64,000 bases of DNA from Longimicrobiales bacterium. Its GTDB lineage: Bacteria; Gemmatimonadota; Gemmatimonadetes; Longimicrobiales; Gaopeijiaceae. Of this stretch, positions 35,136-42,917 are shown piece by piece. Location: assembly GCA_958295645.1 (NCBI GenBank), contig OY282361.1, positions 2,818,501 to 2,882,500 on the forward strand. Reading direction: 5' to 3'. Position 1 is the stretch's first letter; every line of letters begins with the position of its first letter. The notes below the pieces were generated by a model. The model worked only from the letters and a program-made list of their open reading frames with translations. It ran no database searches and had not been told where the DNA came from. The translations under genes were made by a program, and so were the position numbers.

Positions 35136-36563
35136 TCATCCATCGAAAGCGGACGGCGCAAAGTCCTCGTGCACGGTCAGGCGGGCTGCGCCGCCAGGGA
35201 GGACGAGATCGCATTCCGAGAGGGCGGGGACGACCTTCCCGGCGTCGCCGACTACGACGGTGCACAGTTCGTCCGGCCGCACGTGCGCTCTGCCCGCGTG
35301 GTGCGCTTGCTCCTGCGTGACCGCGCGAACGCTTTCCTGGAAGCGCCGGTAATAGGCGCCGGGCAGGTCGTAGACGAACTGGCGCGCGATCGCTCCAGCC
35401 AGCTGTCCGAGGCTTTGGAACTTGAGCGGGAACACTCCGGCGAGATAACCCGTGGCGGTTTCCACGTCGCGGATCGTGGGGCCGCCGCGGGCCATCTCTT
35501 CGACCTCGCGGAAGACTTCGCGCAGGGCGGGGCCCGTGACGGCGGTCTCGACGGAGGTGGAGACGAAGAACGGCCCCGGGCTTCGGCGCGCGGCGAAGCC
35601 GGACCGGGCGCCGTAGGTGAAGCCGCGCCGCTCCCGCAGGTTGAGGTTGAGGCGTGAGGAGAAGGCGCCTCCGAGGATCAAGTTGAACACCTGAAGGGGG
35701 ATGTAGTCCGGTGCCGCCCTGGACACGCCCACATGTCCGGTTCGGATTTCCGACTGCACCGAGCCGGGGCGGTGAACCACGTGAATCCTGCGGCCGTCCG
35801 CCGCCGGGGGGCCGCCGGACAGTTCCGGCGGAGATGCCGAGGAACGCCAGTCTCCCCAAGCGCGTTCGGCTGCCTCCAGCGTCTCCTCGGCCTCGATGTC
35901 GCCGACTACGACCAGGGCCGCGTGGCCGGGACCGTAGCACGACTCGGCGAAGGCGCGGGCGTCGGCCGGTGCGAGCGCGGCCAGCGTCTCAGCGACGCCG
36001 CCCAGGGGACGGCCGTACGGGAAGCGCCGGCCGAACACGAAGTGCGCGTGAGCGTCCGCCGCCAGGGCCGCGGGATCCATGGCGCGTTGCCGCACCGCCG
36101 CCAGCCGGCGGGCCTTGAAGCGATCGAATTCGTCGTCGTCGAAGACCGGCTCCCTGACCAGTTGCGCAAGCAGCGACATGGCGCGGGGCAGGTGTTCGGC
36201 CAGGCAGGAGACGGACAGGGACGTGGCGTCCCAGGTGGTGGCGACGGCGAAGGCGGCGCCGATGTTCTCGAAGCCGAGCGCGAGCTGCCGGGCCGAAAGA
36301 GAGGTCGTGCCGCCCTCGAGCGCGTTGGCGCACAGGGAAGGCAGGCCGTCCTTGTCGGCGGGCGCGGCCGCCTCTCCCGCCTTGACGACCAGGACGGCCG
36401 TCGCCAGCGGGAAGGCGGCCTTGGAGGCCACGTGCACCGCCATGCCGTTCGCGAGACGGGCTTCGGTCGCCTCGGGGAACCGGAAGGGGCGCACCCGGCC
36501 GGAGGGCGGCGGGTCGGTGCGCGCGACGGGGCCGGACGCCGAATTCGCCGGGCCGCCCGTCAC
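35136..36563 (-). CDS. M16 family peptidase-like subunit lacking the zinc motif
   Basis: This 475-residue protein has the M16 fold of the non-catalytic partner: AVLVVKAGEAAAPADKDGLP stands where the HxxEH region should be, and the residues are missing. Later family marks are present, such as GHAALVVVGDIEAEE and LGGAFSSRLNLNLRERRGFTYGA. The start GTG 36563 overlaps the stop of the catalytic subunit in a GTGA, so the two are made together. Such pairs form heterodimeric peptidases that degrade small peptides. No clear signal peptide is seen. Confidence 0.88.
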   Translation of the reverse strand: MTGGPANSASGPVARTDPPPSGRVRPFRFPEATEARLANGMAVHVASKAAFPLATAVLVVKAGEAAAPADKDGLPSLCANALEGGTTSLSARQLALGFENIGAAFAVATTWDATSLSVSCLAEHLPRAMSLLAQLVREPVFDDDEFDRFKARRLAAVRQRAMDPAALAADAHAHFVFGRRFPYGRPLGGVAETLAALAPADARAFAESCYGPGHAALVVVGDIEAEETLEAAERAWGDWRSSASPPELSGGPPAADGRRIHVVHRPGSVQSEIRTGHVGVSRAAPDYIPLQVFNLILGGAFSSRLNLNLRERRGFTYGARSGFAARRSPGPFFVSTSVETAVTGPALREVFREVEEMARGGPTIRDVETATGYLAGVFPLKFQSLGQLAGAIARQFVYDLPGAYYRRFQESVRAVTQEQAHHAGRAHVRPDELCTVVVGDAGKVVPALSECDLVLPGGAARLTVHEDFAPSAFDG

Positions 36564-37837
36564 GCCGCCCCCGCGGGCTCGTACCGGACCACCGCCCGGT
36601 TCGCCTCGTGCAGATATGTCTTCGCCCATGCCTGAACGTCGTCCGTCCCGACCTGCCGGAGCCAGGCCAAGTCCTCGCGCGCCCGCCCCGCGTCGCCGAA
36701 GCAGGTCGCGTACATCGACAGCAGATCGGCCCGCTCGCCCACCGCTTGCAGGCTGCGCAACGCCCGCGTTTCCATGCCCGTCACCGAGCGCGCCACCTCG
36801 CCGTCGTCCAAGGAGGCCGCGTCGTCCAGCTCGCGCCCGGCCGCCTCTTCCAGTTCGGCCGCCGTCGTCCCGGGCAGCCCCGTAACGACCACCACGAGCA
36901 TGGTCGCGCCCGCCGTCAACGGAAGAAGATGGCAGACCGCCGACTTGGCGATGCGAGCTCCGCGCACCAGGCGGTCGTGCAGCCTGGAGCACCGTCCCGC
37001 GCCCAAGCAGGCCGACGCCACTTGGCCCGCGTAGAACTCCTCGCTTGTGAACGGGGGAACCTTTGCGGCCATGTACACCCTCGGCAGCGGCACCCTCGCC
37101 CGAACTTCCACGCGCATCGTCTCCCCCGTGCTGAAGCCGGCCTCTGCCTTGCCCTGCGCGGGACTCCGCGACTGGCCCGGCGGAATCGCGCCGAAGTAGC
37201 GGCGAACGCCTGCGCGGGCATCCTCCGGAGCGAAGTCGCCGCACAGGGTCAGGACGGCGTTGTCGGGAACGTAGAAAGCGCGGAAGAACGCTCGGACGTC
37301 GTCCAAAGTGGCCGCCTCGATGTCTTCCGCGGCGCCGATCACGGTGTGGTGGTAGGGATGTTCCGGCGCAAAGAGAAGGGCCTGAAGACGCTCGTCCCAG
37401 TTGCCGTAGGGTTGGTTCTCGTAGCGCTCGCGCCGCTCGTTCAGCACGACGTTGCGCTGGTTCTGCAGCTTCTCCTCGGTCAGCGCGGGCAGCATCCAGC
37501 CCATGCGGTCGGACTCGAGCCAGAGAGCCAAGTCCAGATGATGGGACGGCAGGGTTTGGAAATAGTTGGTTCGGTCGAACCAGGTGGTGGCGTTCGCCGA
37601 TCCGCCCACGCGCTCGAGATGCTCGAAGTGTCCGTTCTTGGGCACGTGGGCGGAGCCCTGAAACATCATGTGCTCGAACAAGTGGGCGAAGCCCGTGCTG
37701 CCCGGCGGCTCGTCTCGCGAGCCCACCGCGTACCAGAGGTTCACCGCCACGACCGGCGCTCCCGCGTCCGGCGCCATCACCAGGCGGAGCCCGTTGTCCA
37801 ACTGGTCTTGCGAGATGTTCGCAAGTGCGGCGCCCAT
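36560..37837 (-). CDS. M16 family zinc peptidase, catalytic subunit
   Basis: This 425-residue insulinase-type peptidase has the inverted zinc motif in STGFAHLFEHMMFQGSA (HxxEH). The third ligand, glutamate, lies about 75 residues later in QRNVVLNERRERYENQPYG. GAGGG precedes ATG 37837. It is followed by the inactive-motif subunit in a four-base overlap, giving a classic two-gene M16 peptidase. Neither subunit shows a convincing signal peptide at the chosen starts. It is divergent from the second aminotransferase. Confidence 0.92.
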   Translation of the reverse strand: MGAALANISQDQLDNGLRLVMAPDAGAPVVAVNLWYAVGSRDEPPGSTGFAHLFEHMMFQGSAHVPKNGHFEHLERVGGSANATTWFDRTNYFQTLPSHHLDLALWLESDRMGWMLPALTEEKLQNQRNVVLNERRERYENQPYGNWDERLQALLFAPEHPYHHTVIGAAEDIEAATLDDVRAFFRAFYVPDNAVLTLCGDFAPEDARAGVRRYFGAIPPGQSRSPAQGKAEAGFSTGETMRVEVRARVPLPRVYMAAKVPPFTSEEFYAGQVASACLGAGRCSRLHDRLVRGARIAKSAVCHLLPLTAGATMLVVVVTGLPGTTAAELEEAAGRELDDAASLDDGEVARSVTGMETRALRSLQAVGERADLLSMYATCFGDAGRAREDLAWLRQVGTDDVQAWAKTYLHEANRAVVRYEPAGAA

Positions 37838-38039
37838 GTCCCTCAAAAGCGTGCTTCTCCTTGGAGCGGCGGCTTTCCCGATTGTCGCGGGTGCGCCATC
37901 TTGCTCCTGCGTCCCGGGCGGCTTCGACGTTCCGCCCGGGCGGCCTCGACCTGCCGGGCTTCGCTTGCACGCGGGGCGCTTCGACCGGCTCCCCGCGACG
38001 CCCAAGTTAACCCCCCACGACAACTCAGGAGACGATCTC

Positions 38040-39158
38040 GTGAAGTTCTCGCCCTTCCACATGGAACGCTGGCAGTCCACCTTCGAGCACAGGGTGGACT
38101 TCAACCTGACCGAGAGCGGAGTCCACCCGCTAACCGCGGCCGAACTCCTCTCCTACGCCGCCGCGCCGCCGGACTTGGGCGCCGTCCAGCTCGGCTACGG
38201 GCAGTCGAACGGCTCCGACGAGCTTCGAGCGCTGATCGCCTCCCAGTACGAGGGCGCGACGGATCGTTCGGTCGTGGTCACGACGGGCGGCAGCGAGGCG
38301 AACTTCGCGTCGTTCTGGCAGCGGGCGGGTGCCGGCCAACCCCTTGCCGCGATGATGCCGAACTACATGCAGGTGCCCGGACTGGAGGCCACGCTCGGAG
38401 CGAAGGTGATGCCGTTCTCGTTGCGGGAGGACGCCGGCTGGCGACTCGACTTGGACGAACTCGCCCAGGCGCTCGACGCCGGCGCGCGGACCATTCTGGT
38501 GACCAATCCCAACAATCCCACGGGCCGCGTCTTGACGCCCTCCGAGATGACCGAGATCGTCGCGCTGGCCGACCGCTGCGGCGCGTGGATCCTGGCGGAC
38601 GAAGTCTACCAAGGCGCCGAGGTCGGGGACGAGGCCACGCCCACGTTCTGGGGCCTGTACGACAAGGTCGTGGTCACCAACTCCCTGTCGAAGGCGTACG
38701 GACTTCCCGGCGTGCGGATCGGGTGGATCGTCGCGCCGGACGACGTGGCCGACGAGCTGTGGGCGCGTACCGACTACACCACGATCGCGCCCGCGTCGCT
38801 TTCGGACGCGATGGCCCGCGTTGCGCTGTCGCCGGAAGCCCGGCCGCGCATTCTGGAGCGGACGCGAGGCATCATCCGAAACAACCTGGGCGTCCTGGCG
38901 GACTGGCTGGACGCGCGCGGCGAGTTGTTCGGCTATGCGCCGCCGGACGCGGGCGCAATCTGCATGGTCCGGTACCGCGAGGGCCCCGACTCCCTGGATC
39001 TGGCCGAACGACTGCGAATCGAACAGAGCCTGCTGGTGGTGCCCGGCGCCCACTTCGGCGTGGAGTCGTGCATCCGCCTGGGCTTCGGCATTCCCGAGAG
39101 CGACCTGAACAGCGCGTTGGAGCGGCTGGACATGGCGTTCGCAGCGGTGGCTTGCTAG
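38040..39158 (+). CDS. Class I/II aminotransferase
   Basis: This 372-residue PLP enzyme shows VTNPNNPTGRVLTPSEM, ADEVYQGAEV and the lysine in TNSLSKAYGLPGVRIGW. The glycine-rich GGSEANFASFW contacts the phosphate, and RLGFG near the end supplies the carboxylate-binding arginine. The N-terminus is unusual in opening FSPFHMERWQSTFEHRVDFN, a pattern seen in a clade including capreomycidine-synthase-like and alanine/valine-type aminotransferases. GTG 38040 follows AGGAG at good spacing. The substrate is not determined. Confidence 0.88.
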   Translation: MKFSPFHMERWQSTFEHRVDFNLTESGVHPLTAAELLSYAAAPPDLGAVQLGYGQSNGSDELRALIASQYEGATDRSVVVTTGGSEANFASFWQRAGAGQPLAAMMPNYMQVPGLEATLGAKVMPFSLREDAGWRLDLDELAQALDAGARTILVTNPNNPTGRVLTPSEMTEIVALADRCGAWILADEVYQGAEVGDEATPTFWGLYDKVVVTNSLSKAYGLPGVRIGWIVAPDDVADELWARTDYTTIAPASLSDAMARVALSPEARPRILERTRGIIRNNLGVLADWLDARGELFGYAPPDAGAICMVRYREGPDSLDLAERLRIEQSLLVVPGAHFGVESCIRLGFGIPESDLNSALERLDMAFAAVAC

Positions 39159-39250
39159 GCGCATTTCGGCAAGTGCCCGCGAGGAGCGCGGCGATACATT
39201 GAAAGACAGTTCGCCGTCGCGGCCGCGACGGCGAACCCCGAGGAGGACTG

Positions 39251-39820
39251 ATGGGCAACCTGCCCCACCTCGATGTCGACGTGACGCTTCTCCATGCCCG
39301 CGACGCCGGCTTGCTCGCGGAGATCGTTCGCATGTACGGTCCTGTGCTGGCCGCCGTCTTGAGGCCGACGGCCGTCGACCGTCACCACCTCGACGACTTG
39401 ATCCAGGGCTTCTGGGCTCACCTGCTGCCCCGGCTGGACCGCTACACCGGCAGAACTCCGTTCGGGCCGTGGTTCGTCCATGTGGCCAAGAACTATCGCA
39501 ACTCCTGCGCTCGCCGGGAAGCCAAGACGGCGGCCAGGACGGCGGACCTCGAAGAAGCGCTAGACCTGCTCGCCGACCCCGACGCCTTGGACGACGAGGC
39601 GCAGCGCCGATCCCTGGAAGAGGCCACCTACGAGGCGCTGGACCGGTTGCCGGATCGGCAGCGCGAGGCGGTAATTCTGACGGTGGTGGACGACAGGAGC
39701 GACGTGGAAGCGGGCAAGATCATGGGCGTTGGGGCGGCTACGGTGGCGAACTTGGTGCGCCGGGCGTTGTTCACGCTCCACGGCGAAGGGCGGTTGCGGA
39801 AGTTCCACGAGGATCTGTAG
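39251..39820 (+). CDS. ECF-like sigma factor at the head of the peptide/propeller locus
   Basis: This 189-residue protein has sigma region 2 at about 20-90 (HHLDDLIQGFWAHLLPRLDR and PFGPWFVHVAKNYRNSC) and region 4 at about 125-180 (ALDRLPDRQREAVILTVVDD). The helix-turn-helix is in GKIMGVGAATVANLVRRAL. GAGGAGGA precedes ATG 39251. Its TAG shares a base with the GTG of the next regulator gene, so both are made together. It precedes the unusual cysteine-rich peptide locus and could direct its transcription; this is inferred from position. Confidence 0.85.
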   Translation: MGNLPHLDVDVTLLHARDAGLLAEIVRMYGPVLAAVLRPTAVDRHHLDDLIQGFWAHLLPRLDRYTGRTPFGPWFVHVAKNYRNSCARREAKTAARTADLEEALDLLADPDALDDEAQRRSLEEATYEALDRLPDRQREAVILTVVDDRSDVEAGKIMGVGAATVANLVRRALFTLHGEGRLRKFHEDL

Positions 39821-40569
39821 TGGCACGGCCGTTGCTTGCCCTGCGCGGCGGCCCGGCGTTTCGTCGGCTGGTGCGGATGGCCGTTGAAGCGGGGCCGGTT
39901 TCAAGGATCGTCGGACCGGTCGTGTTTGCGGGGAGCTGGGACGAGCTTGGCGAGCTTGTCCGGCGACATCCCAAGTCGCCCGCGGTCGTCGATGCTTCCT
40001 CTTCCGGCGACCTGCCGTCCAACCGGTTGGCGGACAGGGACGCGTGGTTCACGGTCATGCCGCCTCTCCAAAGCGGCGGCGACGCGCTGGGCGTGACGGG
40101 AGATGCGATCCTGCGGGCCATCGACCCGGAACGACCTCGCCGGTTGCAGGCTCGGATCCGCGAGCAGGCCGCCCCCGAGGCCGGCCGCATCATGGCTCGC
40201 GTCCTCGATCGCTCCTTTGGCCCGAACACCGTGCCGGCCCTGGCTGCCGGCCTGGGGCTGCGCCATTGGACCCTGCTCCGCCGTTGCGCGGCGCTTGGCA
40301 TTCCGACTCCCAAGAAGCTGATCAACCTAGGGCGGGTCTACACCGTCGAACGACTGGCGGAGTGGAGCGGCGAGCCGTCGGGAGTCGCGGCGTCCGCGCT
40401 GGGCTTCCTTGACCCGAGCACCTACCGGCGAACGGTGCGCTGGGCATTGCGGGCGCCGCCGTCGGTGATCCGCCAGAAGGGAGGCGCGGATCACGTGGCC
40501 CGAGTCATCGTGAAGTCGATGGCGCCGTCGGCGAGCGCTTCGGCGAGCGCCCCTCCCAGCCACGTGTAA
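39820..40569 (+). CDS. AraC-like helix-turn-helix regulator
   Basis: This 249-residue protein has a C-terminal HTH segment, VPALAAGLGLRHWTLLRRCA followed by GIPTPKKLINLGRVYTVERL. That matches the AraC-type double-helix pattern common in Gemmatimonadota regulators. The N-terminal 130 residues show no clear effector domain, although GDALGVTGDAILRAIDPER suggests a receiver-like or novel sensor region. GTG 39820 overlaps the sigma stop as TAGTG, with GAGG eight bases upstream. The stop is four bases before a leader hairpin of the peptide operon. Regulation of the sigma factor or the peptide genes is inferred. Confidence 0.7.
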   Translation: MARPLLALRGGPAFRRLVRMAVEAGPVSRIVGPVVFAGSWDELGELVRRHPKSPAVVDASSSGDLPSNRLADRDAWFTVMPPLQSGGDALGVTGDAILRAIDPERPRRLQARIREQAAPEAGRIMARVLDRSFGPNTVPALAAGLGLRHWTLLRRCAALGIPTPKKLINLGRVYTVERLAEWSGEPSGVAASALGFLDPSTYRRTVRWALRAPPSVIRQKGGADHVARVIVKSMAPSASASASAPPSHV

Positions 40570-40572
40570 AAA

Positions 40573-40653
40573 ACTGCCCTACAGAATTGGGAGGCTCAGA
40601 GCGTTCATCAAGTGTAGGGCAGTGCGACCGATGGGCGTTGCTTGGTGAGCAAC
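40573..40653 (+). promoter_or_regulatory. Structured leader with two stem-loops
   Basis: ACTGCCCTACA at 40573-40583 and TGTAGGGCAGT at 40613-40623 form a perfect 11-base inverted repeat with a 29-base loop. Directly after it, GTTGCT/AGCAAC (40637-40653) forms a second hairpin with a five-base loop. Both lie between the regulator stop and the first cysteine-rich peptide gene. There is no T-run, so intrinsic termination is unlikely. A processing site, protein-binding operator or attenuator is possible. Confidence 0.6.
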
Positions 40654-40693
40654 CCTTAGGAGAATCGACCATTCCAGCTTCGGAGGAATCACC

Positions 40694-40870
40694 ATGTACC
40701 ACCTGATGAGGCGCGTCTTAGTAGTGGCTACCTGGACATTTGCCCTGGGTGCCCTGTTCCTGTCGCCGGCTGTGTTTGGTAGCGGAGATTGCGAGATCCC
40801 GTGCGAAGAGTGCGAGGTCGATCTCGTTGCCGGCACAGTCAAGTGCAACAGCTGCACCATTGGTGAATGA
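40694..40870 (+). CDS. Secreted cysteine-rich peptide, 58 residues
   Basis: This small gene encodes a basic N-terminus (MYHLMRRV) and a hydrophobic stretch to about residue 29 that should act as a signal peptide or anchor. The short acidic end carries five cysteines (C33, C37, C40, C51, C54). The spacing C-x3-C-x2-C-x10-C-x2-C resembles a small metal-binding or disulfide-bonded core; an odd cysteine leaves one free for cross-linking. GGAGGA lies six bases before ATG 40694. The TGA overlaps the ATG of the thioredoxin-like gene in an ATGA, supporting reality. I recognise no family. Gene position recalls the NVEALA peptides that accompany beta-propeller genes in Bacteroidota, but that motif is absent. 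Confidence 0.7.
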   Translation: MYHLMRRVLVVATWTFALGALFLSPAVFGSGDCEIPCEECEVDLVAGTVKCNSCTIGE

Positions 40871-41397
40871 AACGTGCTAGGCCATGGACCACTCTGGCCG
40901 TGACGGTTGCCGTCGCCGCCATGGCGGTCCAACTGGTCAGCGTCAAGCGCGACAACGGCGTCCTGCGAACCGCCGTGCGAGCTGGCCTAGCGGACTTCAT
41001 GAGTGGCCGACCGCTGCCCCCAGTCCCTGTCGCCGCGCCGCCGGACGCGGATGAGTCTTCAAGGGAGCGCGACCTGTCGGGAGAGTGTCGAGCGGACTCG
41101 GGGCTGGCGATCTTCTTCGTACGTTCGGACTGTCGGTTCTGCCAAGACTTGATGCCGCAGTGGCGTCGTTGGGCGACGGCTGCGCCCGACAAGACGCTCG
41201 TTGCTCATGTCGGCAAGTCTTCGTCCTCCGGTCGCTCTATACCGCATGATTTCACGGTATCGGGCGCAGATGTCGCGAAGCATCTTCATGTCAGCCGACT
41301 GCCGGCTATTGTCCAAGCCGACAAGGCTTGTCGCATCGTTGCAGCTGCGGCCGGTGCGTCGGCGGCGAAGGCTTTCTTGGAGGAGGTGGACCGATGA
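40867..41397 (+). CDS. Membrane-anchored thioredoxin-like protein
   Basis: This 176-residue protein has an N-terminal hydrophobic anchor (about 8-24), a variable linker, and a thioredoxin-like domain from about 78. The C-x2-C pair C89/C92 lies in AIFFVRSDCRFCQDLMPQW, which matches TlpA/redoxin-type active sites better than classical WCGPC. The cis-proline is in HVSRLPAIV near 150. It would face the periplasm and oxidise, reduce or isomerise disulfides, plausibly in the cysteine-rich peptides next to it. ATGA overlaps at both ends tie it to the peptide and the propeller genes. Confidence 0.75.
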   Translation: MKRARPWTTLAVTVAVAAMAVQLVSVKRDNGVLRTAVRAGLADFMSGRPLPPVPVAAPPDADESSRERDLSGECRADSGLAIFFVRSDCRFCQDLMPQWRRWATAAPDKTLVAHVGKSSSSGRSIPHDFTVSGADVAKHLHVSRLPAIVQADKACRIVAAAAGASAAKAFLEEVDR

Positions 41398-42605
41398 CTG
41401 GGCGTGGCTTGGTGCTTGTAAGCATCGTGCTGCTGCACTCGGCGGCGTGCGGCACGGACGACGTTTCGCGTGGTGGATTCACGGCCGAGGACAGCGCCGG
41501 CGTGCGCGTCGCGCAGAACTTCGGCGACTTCGGCGCCGATCCGCGGGTCGTCGCGACGACGCCGACGACGAAGATCACGACCATCATGCGAGATGGACAA
41601 GAGGAACGCCTGTACGGCGTGACCGACGTCGCGCCGCTGGCCGGCGGCGGGATTGTGGTGGCGCAGGCTGCCACCGTCTCTTTTTTCGACGCAGAGGGCC
41701 GGTTCGAGAGTTCGGTGGGCACCGAAGGAGACGGGCCCGGCGACTTTCGCCAAATTCAGCGCGTAATGCCCTTTGGGTTGGACTCCGTGGGAGTCTGGGA
41801 CACTGGGAATAAGCGCCTGACCATCTTGAGCCCCGGCGGTGGCATGGTGCGTACCGTGCAACCGTACCCAACCTACGGCCACCTGATTCCCGTCGTCGGC
41901 ATGCCGGGGGATGGTACGATCGTGCTTACCAACGGACTGGATCTTGCCTCGGTCTACGGCGGCGGATCCGGCGTTCAGCAGCATCCGTTGATCGCCTTGC
42001 GTTACTCTGCTCGGTCGGGCGAACTGTTGGACACGATAGCCGAATTGCCCGGCAGCGAGCTGGTCGCGTAGGTAGGCGGCGGCACGTTCTCGTTCCGGGC
42101 ACGGCCATTCGGCAGAATTTCGACGTTCGCTCTCCTGCTAGGGCGCCTCTACGGCGGCTCCGGAGATTCGCCCGGCGTCTGGGCTTGGGATGTCGCCTCC
42201 GGCGAAGCCTTACTCGCGATCCGATGGGAGAGCGCGGCTGCGCCCGTGACTCCGGAAGACCGAGCCGCCTACGAGGAAGAGCGTCTTGAGGAAGCAGGCG
42301 ACGCCGGGCGGGACGCGGAAGCAGACATGCTCGCAGCCATCGAGTATCCCCAGTACAAGGCCCCGTATACCGGACTTCTGGCGGACGACGACGGCCGCCT
42401 TTGGATACGCGAGAGCGCCGGCCCGAACAACCTGTCCAGTGCGTGGATCGTGTTTGGGCCGGACGGCAAACGTGTGGGACGGGTGACCCTGCCGAGAGTC
42501 TTTGCCCTTCGCGCCGTGCTGGACAACACCGCTTTCGGAGTCCAGGAGGAAGAGCAGGGATTCCAGAGCGTTCAAGCATACGCCATCGAACCAAGCGGAC
42601 TCTAG
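41394..42605 (+). pseudogene. 6-bladed beta-propeller lipoprotein interrupted by one amber codon
   Basis: The frame begins at ATG 41394, in an ATGA overlap with the thioredoxin-like gene. It has a lipobox LLHSAAC (C19) and propeller blades such as TVSFFDAEGRFESSVGTEGD and GPGDFRQIQRVMP. It meets TAG at 42069-42071. The same frame continues without any other break through VGGGTFSFRARPFGR and the last blade DDDGRLWIRES to a stop at 42605, giving about 403 residues in total, the family length. This is therefore a single nonsense codon, a readthrough site or a base-call error. The product would be an envelope lipoprotein of unknown ligand. Confidence 0.75.
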
Positions 42606-42670
42606 TTCGCATCACAACAGGCATTGCGGCTTCTCGAACAACGCACCATCCCTACGATGAGGTACTGACA

Positions 42671-42895
42671 ATGAAGATCATCACGAAGTGGATCATCGCC
42701 GCCATCGTTGCCAACATTCTGCTGTTGCCCGCAACGTTCGCGCCGGCCCAGAAAGCGGCCGTCACTCCCCAGGGTCGCCCATTCCTGCACGATTGTTGCC
42801 GAGAATCAGAGAGCCGCGCACCTTACTGTTGCGAGCAGTGTTGCTGGGAGCAAGATAATTGCAACGACTGTCTCGGTGCTCCACACCGCTACTAG
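42671..42895 (+). CDS. Secreted cysteine-rich peptide, 74 residues
   Basis: This 74-residue peptide has a classic signal (MKIITKWIIAAIVANILLLP to about FAPA, 25) and a mature part with eight cysteines: DCC, YCC, QCC and NCNDC within 27 residues. Paired CC motifs and an even count suggest four disulfides, as in toxins, or a metal cluster. GAGG precedes ATG 42671. It is unrelated in sequence to the 58-residue peptide but alike in design. The 65-base gap after the propeller gene and the 22-base gap before the membrane protein gene suggest one operon. Confidence 0.7.
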   Translation: MKIITKWIIAAIVANILLLPATFAPAQKAAVTPQGRPFLHDCCRESESRAPYCCEQCCWEQDNCNDCLGAPHRY

Positions 42896-42917
42896 CAGAC
42901 AGGATGTAGGTGTTCAA

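Noticed and set aside
35136-37970. A 944-codon minus frame spanning both M16 genes
   Set aside because: Only its 3' half is the second M16 subunit; the rest is out of frame with the catalytic subunit.
42069-42071. Amber codon as pyrrolysine insertion
   Set aside because: No pyl genes or PYLIS-like context are visible and other genes in the window end in TAG.
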